Origin: Verrucomicrobiota bacterium
GTDB lineage: Bacteria; Verrucomicrobiota; Verrucomicrobiia; Limisphaerales; JAFGQR01
Assembly: GCA_016935555.1 (NCBI GenBank)
Contig: JAFGQR010000192.1
Location: forward strand, 1 to 64,000
DNA length: 64,000 nt
Direction of reading: 5' to 3'
Shown here: positions 17,601-26,317 of the stretch, in pieces
Layout of the letters: every line of letters begins with the position of its first letter
How positions within the stretch are numbered: position 1 is the stretch's first letter
Translations under genes and position numbers: made by a program
The notes under the pieces: generated by a model
The model's database searches: none
Told to the model about the DNA's origin: nothing
Seen by the model: the letters and a program-made list of their open reading frames with translations, nothing else

Positions 17601-19781
17601 GGCCACCTCGGCGCCGGCAACCACCTCCTGCTGTTCCGTTCCGCAACCCTCGGATTCTATGACCTCGTTGACGACAGCGGCATCCACAACTTCGGCGGGG
17701 TTCGAGCCGGCTGTTATGTGAATGCAATCGCCGCCGACGGCCTCGTGCTGTCGCCGCCCGCCGATGCCGGGTGCACCTGTTCCTACAGCTACCAAACCAC
17801 CGTCGCGCTCGTGCCCGCCGACCGGCCCCGTCATTGGTCCCTGTTCTACGATCGCCTCCCCAAAACCGAAGTCCGCCATGCCGCGCTCAACCTGGGCGCC
17901 CCCGGAGACCGGCGCGATCCGAAGGGCGCCCTCTGGCTGGCCCTGCCGCGTCCCGGCACCCGGCTGCAATGCGCGCCGTTCGAGGAACCCTTCCGGTTCA
18001 CGCTGCACCCGGCCTTTGGCGCCTACCGCAGCGCATCCGACGCGTTGCCCATCGCCGGGACGGACCGGCCCTGGATCTACACCAGCGGCCTGAAGGGATT
18101 GCAGCGGGCGGAGCTCGACCTCGAGATTTTCGGTGGTGGGTATACCTGCTGGCCTCTGGCCCAACCGCCCGTGCTCGACGGCCGGCTGGACGACCCTTGC
18201 TGGGACGGCTACCGGTCCGTCGCCGTGTCGAATGAGCCCGTCGCCGTGACTCTCCGCTACGATTCCCAAAACCTCTACGTCGCCTGCCAGCGGTCCCCCG
18301 CGCACGACGCCGACGGCGTCCGCCGTCCCTGGAAACAAGCTCTCCAACGCCGCGACTCGCCCGTGTGGCAGGACGATGCCTTCGAAGTGCATTTCAGTAA
18401 CCTCCCCAAAACCGCCCGCGAGTTCGGCACCCGCGCGCTCCACTTGGGCGTCTCGGCTTCCGGGGCCCGCTACGATGCCTCCTGGCGCTTCGTCACGCCC
18501 TTCCCCGCCCTCGATGTCCCGCCCGTCGACGCCGCCGTCGACGGCCGGCTCGACGATTGGTCCGGCCCGGCGCTTGAAATCCATTCGCCGCCGGGTGCCC
18601 GCGGCAAGATGCGCCCCGCCCGCGACTTCGATCTGTTCTTGCGCCTCGGCTGGAACCCGCGCGGCCTGCTCCTGGCGGCCACGGTCACCGACGACGTGCC
18701 GCGCGAGGCGGCCAACCCCGCCGACCTCGCCAAAGGCGATTCCCTCGACCTCTTCCTCACCCCCAGACTCGCCTCCGGCGAAGGATACCGCCTCCTGCTG
18801 GCCCCGGGCGTCGATCCCAAGCATCCCCAGCCCCGAACCCGCTTCGCCGACTGGCGCACCACCAGCGCCGGCGCCAAACTCGACGCCCAAGTCGCCTGCC
18901 AAAAAACCGCCCGCGGCTATGTCATGGAAATGCTCTTGCCCTGGGCGAACCTCCAGATCCAGCCCGCACCCGGACTCGAGTTCGGCCTGCAGCTGATGGG
19001 GCACGACCTGGACGGCGGCAAAGGGGCTCCGTTCACGGTCCGATGGCATCCGGCCGGCAACCCCGTGAGCACCAAAAACCCCTCTGCGTTCCATCCCCTC
19101 CGCCTGGCCCAACACCCCAGCCCGCCCGTCGTCTTCGCCCGGCGCTCCGCCCCAGACTCCGACGGCGGCTTCACCGCGTCCGAACCGCTGCCGTTCCCGA
19201 TCGAGGTGCCTCCGCTGGGATTGCAGGGCGAAAAAGCGGATTACGCCGGGGAATGGTCGAGCGCGGTGCGGGCGGATTCCGCGGCGTTCGCGGTGGAAAT
19301 GGCCGTTCCATGGCGCACGCTGGAGGCGGCGGGCTTCGAGCGCGAGACGCTGATGGTGGCGCTGGACCGGCGCGGTCCGCTGACGGCGCCGCCCGCCCTG
19401 CACCAGGGATTCGAACCGCTGATCCAGGTGCCCGCCGCCAGCACCCGGCCCAGAACCGTCTCCGTCCGGCTCCACTTCGCCGAAATCGAGCCCGTCGGTC
19501 CGGGCACGAGGGTGTTCGACGTCAAAGTCCAGGGTGAAGTGCGCCTGAAGGATTTTGACATCATCCGGGCGGCTGGCGGCGCGCGCCGGGCGGTCGTCAA
19601 GGAGATGCACGCGATCGAAGCCGCCCGGAGCCTCAGTCTCGAGCTGGTCCCGAAAGCCAAGGCCATCACCGCTGAAACCGCCCCGGTGATCAGCGGGATT
19701 GAAATCCTTGCCGCGCCGCTGCCGCCGCGCGGTCCCGCATCGCCGGGAACCGCTTCGGCCCGCGGCGGCTCATCGCCGTGA
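14682..19781 (+). CDS. Giant secreted mosaic protein: PQQ propellers, Rossmann, CBM9-like, malectin
   Basis: A 1,699-residue predicted exported protein. In order: N-terminal hydrophobic signal region (about 20-45); PQQ-like beta-propeller (about 48-470, repeated VVALEARTGGERWRF-type blades); Rossmann-like segment similar to class I SAM methyltransferases (about 486-645, LVCVEPDAPRVAALRNRL); second PQQ-like propeller starting THQYGDSARTG (about 647-1050); two CBM9-like modules each opening with DGRLDD (about 1160 and 1281); and a malectin-like end (about 1586-1683, VRLHFAEIEP, RVFDVKVQGE). Similar propeller-methyltransferase mosaics occur in planctomycetes and verrucomicrobia, function unknown. 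Start ATG 14682. The 3' end overlaps the coding trace of the convergent serine hydrolase. Confidence 0.85.
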   Translation: MNPTALPAAAPQGTPGRPARVRGHLARCLLCGVAWVPLASLAAGDWPTYRHDLARSGVTSEALPLPLYLQWRHVPRHAPQPAWPEPGRELNRLDFDHAHGVTAAGGLVLFGSSADHAVVALEARTGGERWRFFTEGPVRFSPTIDGNRVFVASDDGWLYCLSLPDGQLLWRTLGGPREEKLLGNEQMISRWPLRSGVGVSEGVVYFAAGMWPAEGVCLCALSARDGRVIWRNETSAERYMPQPHPGSFSMTGVSPQGHVLAAGDQLFVPTGRNVPAAYHRTTGELLYYRGTPTTWNDRWGGCWNFHARGLLFGWGAHHGPDIDVQPGEYPADPKDGMMVFDAASGKEQRFLAGKLRAVVRGDTLFAAGGGALAAYDLNAWLAGTNTDSCRHWNTPLGHPYALILAGDTLFAGGKTSLTAVDARNGAVLWKETVSGRVRDLAVAGQRLMVSTDDGHIRCYSPDPREAPATVAPPPATLPEPAPPSAAALARQLIAASGKTSGFGLVLDAVSPELPLELARQSDLRLVCVEPDAPRVAALRNRLDAAQLYGVRVVVHQGTLDQVTYPAYFADLIVAPAESLARLRTGSADALYRLLHPYGGVARLIPADPRAESDAVRRWLAEGGVPEGEVAVSDGGITVRRGPLSGAGSWTHQYGDSARTGCSKDDRVRLPVQLLWFGQPGPAPLISRHWKGPAPLVVRGRLFVIGQKCLIAVDAYNGRELWRRDFPKVGRWPVDAKGSSVAADETSLYLVQERVCLRLDAATGNTIQAYRLPTVAGATAIAPAWSLWSHLAVSGDLLLGSIGNELEATHVFALGKADGQPRWIHAARNTVNNNGLAVTPRRVFLLDRRTATAVTDARRRGMRLDADATLLALDAATGAVLWQTPQGVGTRIAVAAGKDVVLATSGSGLSGYAADTGRLLYDREAVLQKSPLIVDETVYAYPGAYDLRTGLPRQRALPFTGEREPWSMSKSYGCGHLGAGNHLLLFRSATLGFYDLVDDSGIHNFGGVRAGCYVNAIAADGLVLSPPADAGCTCSYSYQTTVALVPADRPRHWSLFYDRLPKTEVRHAALNLGAPGDRRDPKGALWLALPRPGTRLQCAPFEEPFRFTLHPAFGAYRSASDALPIAGTDRPWIYTSGLKGLQRAELDLEIFGGGYTCWPLAQPPVLDGRLDDPCWDGYRSVAVSNEPVAVTLRYDSQNLYVACQRSPAHDADGVRRPWKQALQRRDSPVWQDDAFEVHFSNLPKTAREFGTRALHLGVSASGARYDASWRFVTPFPALDVPPVDAAVDGRLDDWSGPALEIHSPPGARGKMRPARDFDLFLRLGWNPRGLLLAATVTDDVPREAANPADLAKGDSLDLFLTPRLASGEGYRLLLAPGVDPKHPQPRTRFADWRTTSAGAKLDAQVACQKTARGYVMEMLLPWANLQIQPAPGLEFGLQLMGHDLDGGKGAPFTVRWHPAGNPVSTKNPSAFHPLRLAQHPSPPVVFARRSAPDSDGGFTASEPLPFPIEVPPLGLQGEKADYAGEWSSAVRADSAAFAVEMAVPWRTLEAAGFERETLMVALDRRGPLTAPPALHQGFEPLIQVPAASTRPRTVSVRLHFAEIEPVGPGTRVFDVKVQGEVRLKDFDIIRAAGGARRAVVKEMHAIEAARSLSLELVPKAKAITAETAPVISGIEILAAPLPPRGPASPGTASARGGSSP

Positions 19782-21087
19782 CGCGTCCCGGCTCCACGTC
19801 GTGTCGATCGCCCACCCCAGGCCGTAGCGGGGCGGCTCGGCGGGGCGGGCGCCGCCGCGGGTGATGGGCGGGCGCCCTTGGGCGAGGGTGGTGCGGGTGA
19901 GCATGGCGTCGAGGGTTTCGGGGGGCGGGTTGGGGTGCTGGAGGATCGCCGGCAGGAGCGGGAGCGGCGTCGGCCGGCATGGCGGCCAGGATGAGCCTCA
20001 CCAGCGTCCCGAACTGGGACCGATCGACGCGGGGGCCGTTTTTCTTGTCGGTGTCGACCCGGTGCACCACCACCAGGTCCAACGCGGGTGCCACGAGAAT
20101 GTAGTGCCCGCCGGCGCCGCGTGCGGAGAACGTGTCGGGTGGCAGGGCGACATGTTCCAGGTGTCGGCCCTGCCAACCGGTCCACCACAGGAAGCCGTAG
20201 CCGGCGTGGATGACGCCGTTGGTGGTGGTGGCTGCGGAGTAGGCGCGCGTGCTTGTCTCGACCCAGTCGGCCGGGACGACCTGGCGGTCGCCCCAGCGGC
20301 CCCGGTGGCGGTAGAGCCATCCGAAACGCGCCATGTCGCGCGCGCTCATCCGAAACACATACGCCGGGTGAATCGAGTCGGCGCCGCGCACGTATTCGGT
20401 GTCCGCGAGCCGGAAGTCCTCCATCTGGAGCGGCGTTGCCAGGTGCCGCTCGAAGCCGGCGAACACGCTGGTGCCGGCGGCGCGCTCGTAGATGGTCCCG
20501 AGGGCGTTGAAGTCCCAGTTGTTGTAGTAGTAGAACGTCCCCGGCGCATGACTGCCGCGCGCCGGACGGCGCGCCTTCATCGCCTGCGTCTCGTAGAGCG
20601 CCGGATGGTAGACGCCCGACCGCGCCTTGAGCAGGTCCGCGACGGTGGCCTGCTTCTCCGCTGCTGTGAGCCGCGGCTCGTTGTCGTCAATCCCCAATTG
20701 CTCCAGCGTGCGGTCCAGGTCGATCGATCCCGACCCGACCTCGAGGCCGACGAGCGCGCTGAGGAAACTCTTGCGGATGGAGTGGACATTGAACCGCCGG
20801 GCCGTCGCGCCCCAGTCGAGCACGGACTTGCCCCGGTGCACGACGAACAACGCCGCCGAACCAATGGACCGCGCGCAGGCGCAGACTTCAGCCAGCGCGT
20901 TGCTGGACCAGCCCAGCGTCCCGGGGCATTCGACGTGATCCCAACGCGCGGCGGGAAAGTGCGGCGCCGGCCGGGCGGCGGCGGGGCTGCCGGGAGCGGC
21001 CAGCGCGGGCAGCACGAGAAGAACCCACAACGCCGGGCGCAGACACGGCGATGCCGGGGCGGAGTCGCGACGCATAAGGATACGCAT
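19690..21087 (-). CDS. Serine hydrolase (class C beta-lactamase fold), frameshifted tail
   Basis: Secreted penicillin-binding-protein-like serine hydrolase. Signal peptide about 1-37, SxxK nucleophile motif Ser103-Ile-Arg-Lys106 (HSIRKSF), Tyr-containing motif in FYYYNNWDFNALG, and GYGFLWWTG before the last conserved block. The intact frame is 465 residues, but after about 19970 it turns into an Arg/Pro/His-rich string. From about 19970 down to 19770 another frame reads like protein (LPAILQHPNPPPETLDAML, then YGLGWAIDTTWSRDASRR and stop). A single-base indel near 19960-19980 is therefore likely, and the true gene may end at 19770, overlapping the convergent giant gene by about 12 bases. Alternative start at 21114. 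Confidence 0.75.
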   Translation of the reverse strand: MRILMRRDSAPASPCLRPALWVLLVLPALAAPGSPAAARPAPHFPAARWDHVECPGTLGWSSNALAEVCACARSIGSAALFVVHRGKSVLDWGATARRFNVHSIRKSFLSALVGLEVGSGSIDLDRTLEQLGIDDNEPRLTAAEKQATVADLLKARSGVYHPALYETQAMKARRPARGSHAPGTFYYYNNWDFNALGTIYERAAGTSVFAGFERHLATPLQMEDFRLADTEYVRGADSIHPAYVFRMSARDMARFGWLYRHRGRWGDRQVVPADWVETSTRAYSAATTTNGVIHAGYGFLWWTGWQGRHLEHVALPPDTFSARGAGGHYILVAPALDLVVVHRVDTDKKNGPRVDRSQFGTLVRLILAAMPADAAPAPAGDPPAPQPAPRNPRRHAHPHHPRPRAPAHHPRRRPPRRAAPLRPGVGDRHDVEPGRVTAMSRRGPKRFPAMRDRAAAAARQGFQSR

Positions 21088-21143
21088 GCCCGGGAGGATA
21101 TTCGAATTCGCCAAAGATCCAAGACGCCGGTTCAGGCGCCGGC

Positions 21144-22170
21144 TCAGGGGGCGCCGCGCACGCGGGCGAGCGGGTTGACCTGGCCCAGCGGCAGGGAAAA
21201 GATGACGCCGATATAATCGCTCGGGTTTTCGCCTCTGCGGATTTGGCCGAACGCCTCGCTGCGGCGCGCGTCCGGCTCCTGTCGGATCCGTGGAGGGTGT
21301 AGGTGCGGCCCGCGACCGCCCGGAAGGTCAGCTGCAGGCAGCCGGCCGCCGGGGCGAGCGAGACGATCTCGAACACGCGTTGCGCCTCGTTCGGCACGGT
21401 CCCGGCAACGTATTCCGCCAGATTATCCGTCCCGTCCGCATCCGGGTCGAGCGCGGCGTCCGCACCCGAGTATGGATTCAACCCATGCGCCAATTCCCAG
21501 GCGCCCGGCATGCCGTCGTTGTCGGAGTCCAACTGCCCGGCGCGCCCGGGGGTGGGGGGCGCGGCGAACCAGTTCAACGGTTCGTTGCCGTAATCCAGGG
21601 CGGCGCGCCGGTGGATGGAATGGCCGGTGCCGGCGGCGCCGGACGGCCAGGGCGCGACGCAGGAGAAGTGGACGCGTTTTACCCATTCGTAGGGCACGAA
21701 CCCGGCCCGGGGTCGCCGGAGGGTTCCGGTTTGTCGGGCCACAGCAGGCGCACGCCTTCGCCCGTGTCGCTCAGTTTGCCGTCATACGGCCCAAGGACGG
21801 GCACCTCCGCCGGCACGCCGAACTTGGCGCGGAAGGCGGCGAGGGCGGCGGCATCGGCGACGGGGTCGAAGCTGACGAGGAGCAGGCAGCCGCCGGCCGG
21901 GACCAGGATGTTCGGGGGGAAATCGAACGTGACGCCTTCCCGCAGGCGCCACTGGTTGGTCGGGTGGGCCGGATCGTAAAGCGGGACCGGCTGGGAGCCG
22001 GGATTGTGCAGTTCGTGTCGCACCGCACCAGAGATCAGCTCGTTGATGACCACCTGGGCGGAGGCGGAGACGGACGCGCCGGCCAGGACGGCGGCCACGA
22101 GCATGGCGGACCACCGGCGAGCGCTCCGGGCCCGCCCGTTGATCCATGATCGCAGTGCAAAGCGTTTCAT
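21144..22170 (-). pseudogene. Lamin-tail-domain secreted protein broken by frameshifts
   Basis: Begins with a signal peptide (MKRFALRSWING, AVLAGASVSASAQ) followed by a lamin-tail domain (VVINELISGAV, ELHNPGSQPVPLYDP, GGCLLLVSFDP). The frame runs out near 21,710, but coding-like sequence continues at once in another frame (FVPYEWVKRVHFS, then QLDSDNDGMPGAWELAHGLN, a Ca-binding-like Asp repeat, and FEIVSLAPAAGCLQLTFRA). A second shift near 21,285 leads into SDYIGVIFSLPLGQVNPL and a stop at 21144. At least two frameshifts are needed, so it is a pseudogene or carries assembly indels in G/C runs. Members are secreted verrucomicrobial proteins of unknown role. Confidence 0.75.
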
Positions 22171-22320
22171 AAGACGGTCTTCTCCTCGCCGACAGCAGCG
22201 GTTGGAGTTGGTGTTTCTGCGCGGCCACCCGCTGCCTCGCATGCGCACCGGGGCCTTGAACCCTCGCCGTCTGAAGCGGGCTGAAGCCCTACCCCTATCG
22301 TCCTTCGGTCTTCGGACGTG

Positions 22321-23118
22321 TCAGGGCGCGGGAATGCCGGGGGCATCCCACGCGATGTGTCGCGCGTCGAACACGGGGCCTTCGGTGCAGGCGCGCTGGT
22401 ATTCCCAGCCGCCGCCGATGCGGATGGGGATGACGCACGTGAGGCAGGCGCCCACGCCGCAGCACATGTGCTGGTCCATGGAGAGTTCGGCTGGCGCGTT
22501 GAAATCGTGGGCGATTTGGGCCACAGCCTTGAGCATGGGCGTGGGGCCGCAGGCGAAGAGCTTGCGGCCGGTCGCGCGGCGCCGCAGTTCCGCAAGCAGC
22601 GGTTGTGTGACCAGGCCCCGCTCCCCATGGCTGCCGTCCTCGGTCGAAGCGCGGACATCCCAACCGAGGGCCTGGAATTCGTTGTCGGCGAGGATATCGA
22701 CGCGCCGTCGTCCGCCCACGAAGGCGATGCCTTTTTGGGCGGATCGTTGGGCCAGGAGGTAAAGGGCGGCCATGCCGTAGCCACCGGCTACCAGGAGCGG
22801 CGTGTCGCCGCCGGGCTGCGGGACGGTAAAGCCGTGGCCGAGCGGACCGAGAAGGCTGAGGAGGTCGCCGGGGCGCATCTGCGACAGCGCATCGGTGCCT
22901 TTGCCGACGGCTTTGTAGAGGATGGACAACGTGTCGCCGGCGACCTGGAAGATGCTGAATGGCCGTCGGAGCAGGGCGTCTTTCAGGGGCGGGATGCGGA
23001 CATGGGCGAACTGGCCTGGCTGGACGAGCGGTGCGATGCGGGGGGCGCGCACCACGAGCCGGAAATAGAGGTCGGTGTCGCGGTCGTTGGACACGATCGG
23101 GACGGTTTGTTCAAGCAT
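22321..23118 (-). CDS. pyrK: Dihydroorotate dehydrogenase B electron-transfer subunit PyrK
   Basis: A 265-residue ferredoxin-reductase-type flavoprotein. FAD-binding region (LVQPGQFAHVRIPP, RRPFSIF), nucleotide-binding part (LLVAGGYGMAALYLLAQ, CGPTPMLKAV), and a C-terminal [2Fe-2S] cluster motif with four cysteines (CCGVGACLTC followed by Cys in YQRACTEGPVF). PyrK passes electrons from type 1B PyrD to NAD+. The ATG at 23118 starts where homology begins. The matching pyrD lies at 26499 on the opposite strand, 3.4 kb away, instead of adjacent. Confidence 0.93.
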   Translation of the reverse strand: MLEQTVPIVSNDRDTDLYFRLVVRAPRIAPLVQPGQFAHVRIPPLKDALLRRPFSIFQVAGDTLSILYKAVGKGTDALSQMRPGDLLSLLGPLGHGFTVPQPGGDTPLLVAGGYGMAALYLLAQRSAQKGIAFVGGRRRVDILADNEFQALGWDVRASTEDGSHGERGLVTQPLLAELRRRATGRKLFACGPTPMLKAVAQIAHDFNAPAELSMDQHMCCGVGACLTCVIPIRIGGGWEYQRACTEGPVFDARHIAWDAPGIPAP

Positions 23119-23187
23119 GGCCGGTATGAGGATGGAGGTGGCGGCGGGGTGTGTCAAGGCGGCGGCGACGTGGTGGATCGCGCGCGC

Positions 23188-23294
23188 GAAAAATTTTCAA
23201 TTCCTAATGTTCAATGTTCAATTGCGCCATATCGACGGCGGTTCATGGCCTCCGATGCGCGCTTGGAGAGCGTCTGGACTTTCCAGGAACCGCG
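23188..23294. repeat. Dispersed 80-bp repeat, copy A
   Basis: AAAATTTTCAATTCCTAAT, then ATTGCGCCATATCGACGGCG, GTTCAT and GATGCGCGCTTGGAG (23188-23268), nearly identical to 33126-33205. It is followed by TTTCCAGGAACCGCG (23280-23294), also present beside the second copy but on the other side (33087-33101). It sits between pyrK and the esterase. Confidence 0.8.
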
Positions 23295-23302
23295 GTCGGC
23301 GC

Positions 23303-25324
23303 TCATTCGGCTTGCACCGTGAACTGGTCCTTCGCCCCGGCGGCCACGTAGATGGCGGCGGTCTTTTCCAGCGGCTTGTCCGCCGGCCCGAGGACCCGGA
23401 GCGGGCGCGGGGCCAGCATGCCCAGCGCGTCCGGCACGTCGCACACGCGCAGCACGTTCAGGAACTGCGGGGCGGCCGCGTCCATGTGGGTCAGCAACGG
23501 CCGCCGCAACACCGCGCCCGAAATCTCCGGCTCCAGCAGCGCCGCGTACGCCGCCAGCACCGCGGCGGCCCCCTCGCCCACGACCGTCAGCGGCACCTGC
23601 CCGCCGTGCCGGCCGCGCAGCGCGCGCGCGGCGGCGATGACGTCCCGGACGCGCCCGGTGTCCACGGTGCTTCCCAGCAGTGCGTGACTGCGCTTGACGT
23701 AATTGGGCGGGTTCTTTTCCGTCCAGCGCGTCGCGCCCATCCCGCGCGGCTCGCACAAATACACCGCCTCCCCCGGCCGCCCCAAACCGCGCAGCATCCC
23801 GATGAAGGACCCGCCCGAATCCGCGTCCCCAATCCCCAGCAGGAGGCGCGTCGGCCCCGGGGCCGCAGGGGCGTTGGTGAGTTCGAGCAGACGCACCGCG
23901 ATGCCCGGCTCGGTCTCAATGTGCGCCTCCGCGGCCTGGCCCCGCGCCCGCCATCGGGCCGGGGGGATGCGTTCGGGGAAGGTGCGGAAACTGACGCGGC
24001 GCAGTTCGGCCAGGAGCGTGTTTTTCCAGTCCGGGAACGAGCGGGCCGTGGGCGGATCGACGCTGGCCATGGGCACGAAGTGCCGGTCGATCGCCGTGTT
24101 CAGTTCGTCCCGGGGAATGTCGCTTTCCTGCGGGAAGACGCGCAACCGGTCGAGGGGGATGGGGTAAAGGCGGTTTTTCGGGTCGCCGGTGACGAGGTCC
24201 ACTTCGCTGTCGTCCACGGGGCGGGGATCGTGTTTGAGGTGGGCATTGATGAAGCGATAAGCTGCCTGGCGCAGGTCCTGGCGGTAGGCATGCCCGCCGA
24301 TGCTCACCACGGCGTCCACCCAGTCCGACCGCCCATGCAGGCTGTAGACGCGCTCCAGCCGCGCGATCACCCGCTCGTTGGCATCCATGGGGAAGATGCG
24401 GTCCGCGTCGCTGTTGGCGAACAGCTGCGCCCGGGGCGCGATCAGCGCGGCGATGCGCGTCCAGGGCCACTGGAACGTGTTGTGCAGAAACATGCAGTCG
24501 CAATGCCCGTTGATGACCCGGTTCGTCACGTAGGACGGCAGGTCCGCCATGCCGCTGACGGGCACCGCGACCTTCACGCGCCCGTCCGCGGCGGCGATCC
24601 AAAACGTCGCCGCACCCCCGCCGCTGATGCCGGTCACCGCAATCCGTTCCGGGTCGACGTCGGGGCGGCTGACCAGGTAGTCGATGCCGCGGATGCCATT
24701 CCAGCATTCGACGCCGGCGGGGGTGTAGCCGCGCGAGTGCCACCACCAGCGGTTCTCGCGATACGTGCCGTGGTGAATGGCCGCAATCTCCCCCAACTGC
24801 AGCGAGTCCACCATGAGACACACATACCCGTGCCGCGCAAACCAGATGCCGTGCGACTGGTAAGCTGTCTTGTTGCCGGACCGGCCCTGGTTGGAATGGC
24901 CGCACACATACAGCACCGCCGGCAGCCGTCCGCCGGCTCCGCCGCCCGCGGGCCGATACAGGTTGCCCGTCACGTAAAGCCGCGGGCGGCTCTGGTAATG
25001 CACCAGGTCCACCCGGTAACCGTCGCCCTCGAGCGTTCCGGTGACCGCGGCGTGCAGCGGCGTTCGCGCCGGCAGGGGCCACAAGCCCAGCATGTACAAG
25101 TATTCCTCGCGCCAGACGGCCCGCCTCGACTCCCAGTCCGCCGGCGATCGCACGTCGTTCGTGAAGCTCGCGTGAAGCCGCGTCGCCTCCGCGGCGAGAT
25201 AAGCCTGGATCATCTCGTCGCCGGGCGCGCCGCGGTCGGGGGGGCCGTATTCCTGGGCGTGGTGGCGGGCGGCGGCCAGCAACCCGAGCAGGATCACAAG
25301 GAAGCAATATCGCGGTGTGTTCAT
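23303..25324 (-). CDS. Secreted alpha/beta hydrolase, acetylxylan-esterase-like
   Basis: A 673-residue exported protein with signal peptide (about 1-24). The first alpha/beta-hydrolase domain (about 90-400) has strand-turn signals YVCGHSNQGRSG, the nucleophile elbow GISGGGAAT (Ser234) and DADRIFP plus GGHAYRQ where the acid and base should lie, resembling acetylxylan/glucuronoyl esterase relatives from planctomycetes and verrucomicrobia. A second hydrolase-like half (about 480-660) lacks an obvious nucleophile (VVGEGAAAV) and may be a degenerate duplicate. The ATG at 25324 gives the signal peptide. Likely removes ester groups from plant or algal polysaccharide. Confidence 0.82.
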   Translation of the reverse strand: MNTPRYCFLVILLGLLAAARHHAQEYGPPDRGAPGDEMIQAYLAAEATRLHASFTNDVRSPADWESRRAVWREEYLYMLGLWPLPARTPLHAAVTGTLEGDGYRVDLVHYQSRPRLYVTGNLYRPAGGGAGGRLPAVLYVCGHSNQGRSGNKTAYQSHGIWFARHGYVCLMVDSLQLGEIAAIHHGTYRENRWWWHSRGYTPAGVECWNGIRGIDYLVSRPDVDPERIAVTGISGGGAATFWIAAADGRVKVAVPVSGMADLPSYVTNRVINGHCDCMFLHNTFQWPWTRIAALIAPRAQLFANSDADRIFPMDANERVIARLERVYSLHGRSDWVDAVVSIGGHAYRQDLRQAAYRFINAHLKHDPRPVDDSEVDLVTGDPKNRLYPIPLDRLRVFPQESDIPRDELNTAIDRHFVPMASVDPPTARSFPDWKNTLLAELRRVSFRTFPERIPPARWRARGQAAEAHIETEPGIAVRLLELTNAPAAPGPTRLLLGIGDADSGGSFIGMLRGLGRPGEAVYLCEPRGMGATRWTEKNPPNYVKRSHALLGSTVDTGRVRDVIAAARALRGRHGGQVPLTVVGEGAAAVLAAYAALLEPEISGAVLRRPLLTHMDAAAPQFLNVLRVCDVPDALGMLAPRPLRVLGPADKPLEKTAAIYVAAGAKDQFTVQAE

Positions 25325-25448
25325 GGAGGCATGCTCACATTGTTGAAGTGACGGTGACGTTGACTGCAGATGGGGAGAGGTGGGGGGGCGGTGCACAGGC
25401 CGCAGCCCGGATGCGCCGGTCGGCCGCCCACGCCCGCTGCTTGGCTTG

Positions 25449-25486
25449 GCCTGCATGTCTCACCGGGCGGGTGGAAACTCGGGTTA
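25449..25486. repeat. Dispersed palindrome, copy 2, containing a gene stop
   Basis: GCCTGCATGTCTCAC, CGGGCGG loop, GTGGAAACTC and GGGTTA. It is a degenerate member of the GCATTTCTCAC family. The TTA at 25484-25486 is the TAA stop of the minus-strand isomerase gene. Confidence 0.65.
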
Positions 25487-26317
25487 GGTCGCGCGCCCGA
25501 CCTTTTTGAGATGCCGGATGGACCGCTCGGCCTGCTCGACCGTGCCGCACTCGACGGAAAACACAATGTCGCGCCGGGCTTTCCGGCAAATCCGCATCAC
25601 GCGTCCCCAGTCGATCACGCCGTCCCCACAGGCGCAGCCGACGGGGGTTCCGGTGACCTTGCCGCGTTGGGCCTGGGAATGCTCGACGGAGATGTCTTTG
25701 GCGTGCAGGTGGATGAGGCGGCCGACGACGTGTTCCAGCCAGGGGTAGGGATTCTGGCCGGCGATGTAGCTGTTGCCGGTGTCGAAATTGATGCCCAGGA
25801 CCGGGCTTTTCACCAGCCCGTAAATCCGGTCAAGCCCCGCCGGGCGTTTGCTGTATTGCTGATGGCACTCGAGCCCGATGAGAATGCCGCGCGGCTCAGC
25901 CACCTTGACCGCCTCCTGCAGCGTGTAGCGCATCAGCACGTGGTCCTCGGCTTCCGTGGTCCAGTCGGGCTTGATCCCCTCGTCCGTGTTGACCACCGGC
26001 GCGCCGCATTCCACCGCAAAACGAATAGCCTGCTTGAGATACTCGACGCTGATCTCCGGCTTGATCAGCGGACAGTGCGCGGACAGGCTGGACACCTTGA
26101 CCCCGTGCTTCCTGCAGACATTGCGGACCCGCAGCGGATCGTCCAGCATCGAGACACTGTGAAAATAACCGGCCTCGCTCAGCAGTTCCCGGCCCCAATG
26201 CACCATCGGTTCCACGTGCGTGTAACCCAGCTCGGCCGCCTTGGCCACGCCCCACTCGAACGATTTGTCCTCGTGCCGGACAAATTCCATGTTCACTCCA
26301 AAATAGATTCTTGCCAT
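25484..26317 (-). CDS. Sugar phosphate isomerase/epimerase (TIM barrel)
   Basis: A 277-residue xylose-isomerase-like TIM-barrel protein (AP endonuclease family 2). Metal-ligand-type residues appear at the ends of strands: Glu in GLECHQQY, Asp in NFDTGNSY, His in LIHLHAKD and Glu in FSVECG. CPLIKPE and NTDEGIKPD are family features. Such proteins isomerise or epimerise sugars and are common in carbohydrate-rich PVC genomes; substrate unknown. Start ATG 26317 (MARIYFGVN). It is divergent from pyrD with 181 bases between, and its stop codon lies in a dispersed repeat. Confidence 0.87.
   Translation of the reverse strand: MARIYFGVNMEFVRHEDKSFEWGVAKAAELGYTHVEPMVHWGRELLSEAGYFHSVSMLDDPLRVRNVCRKHGVKVSSLSAHCPLIKPEISVEYLKQAIRFAVECGAPVVNTDEGIKPDWTTEAEDHVLMRYTLQEAVKVAEPRGILIGLECHQQYSKRPAGLDRIYGLVKSPVLGINFDTGNSYIAGQNPYPWLEHVVGRLIHLHAKDISVEHSQAQRGKVTGTPVGCACGDGVIDWGRVMRICRKARRDIVFSVECGTVEQAERSIRHLKKVGRAT

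Noticed and set aside
15015-19610. A minus-strand open frame of about 1,500 codons opposite the giant secreted gene
   Set aside because: Its translation is low in recognisable motifs and mirrors the GC-rich codon pattern of the plus-strand gene, which shows clear propeller and carbohydrate-binding motifs.
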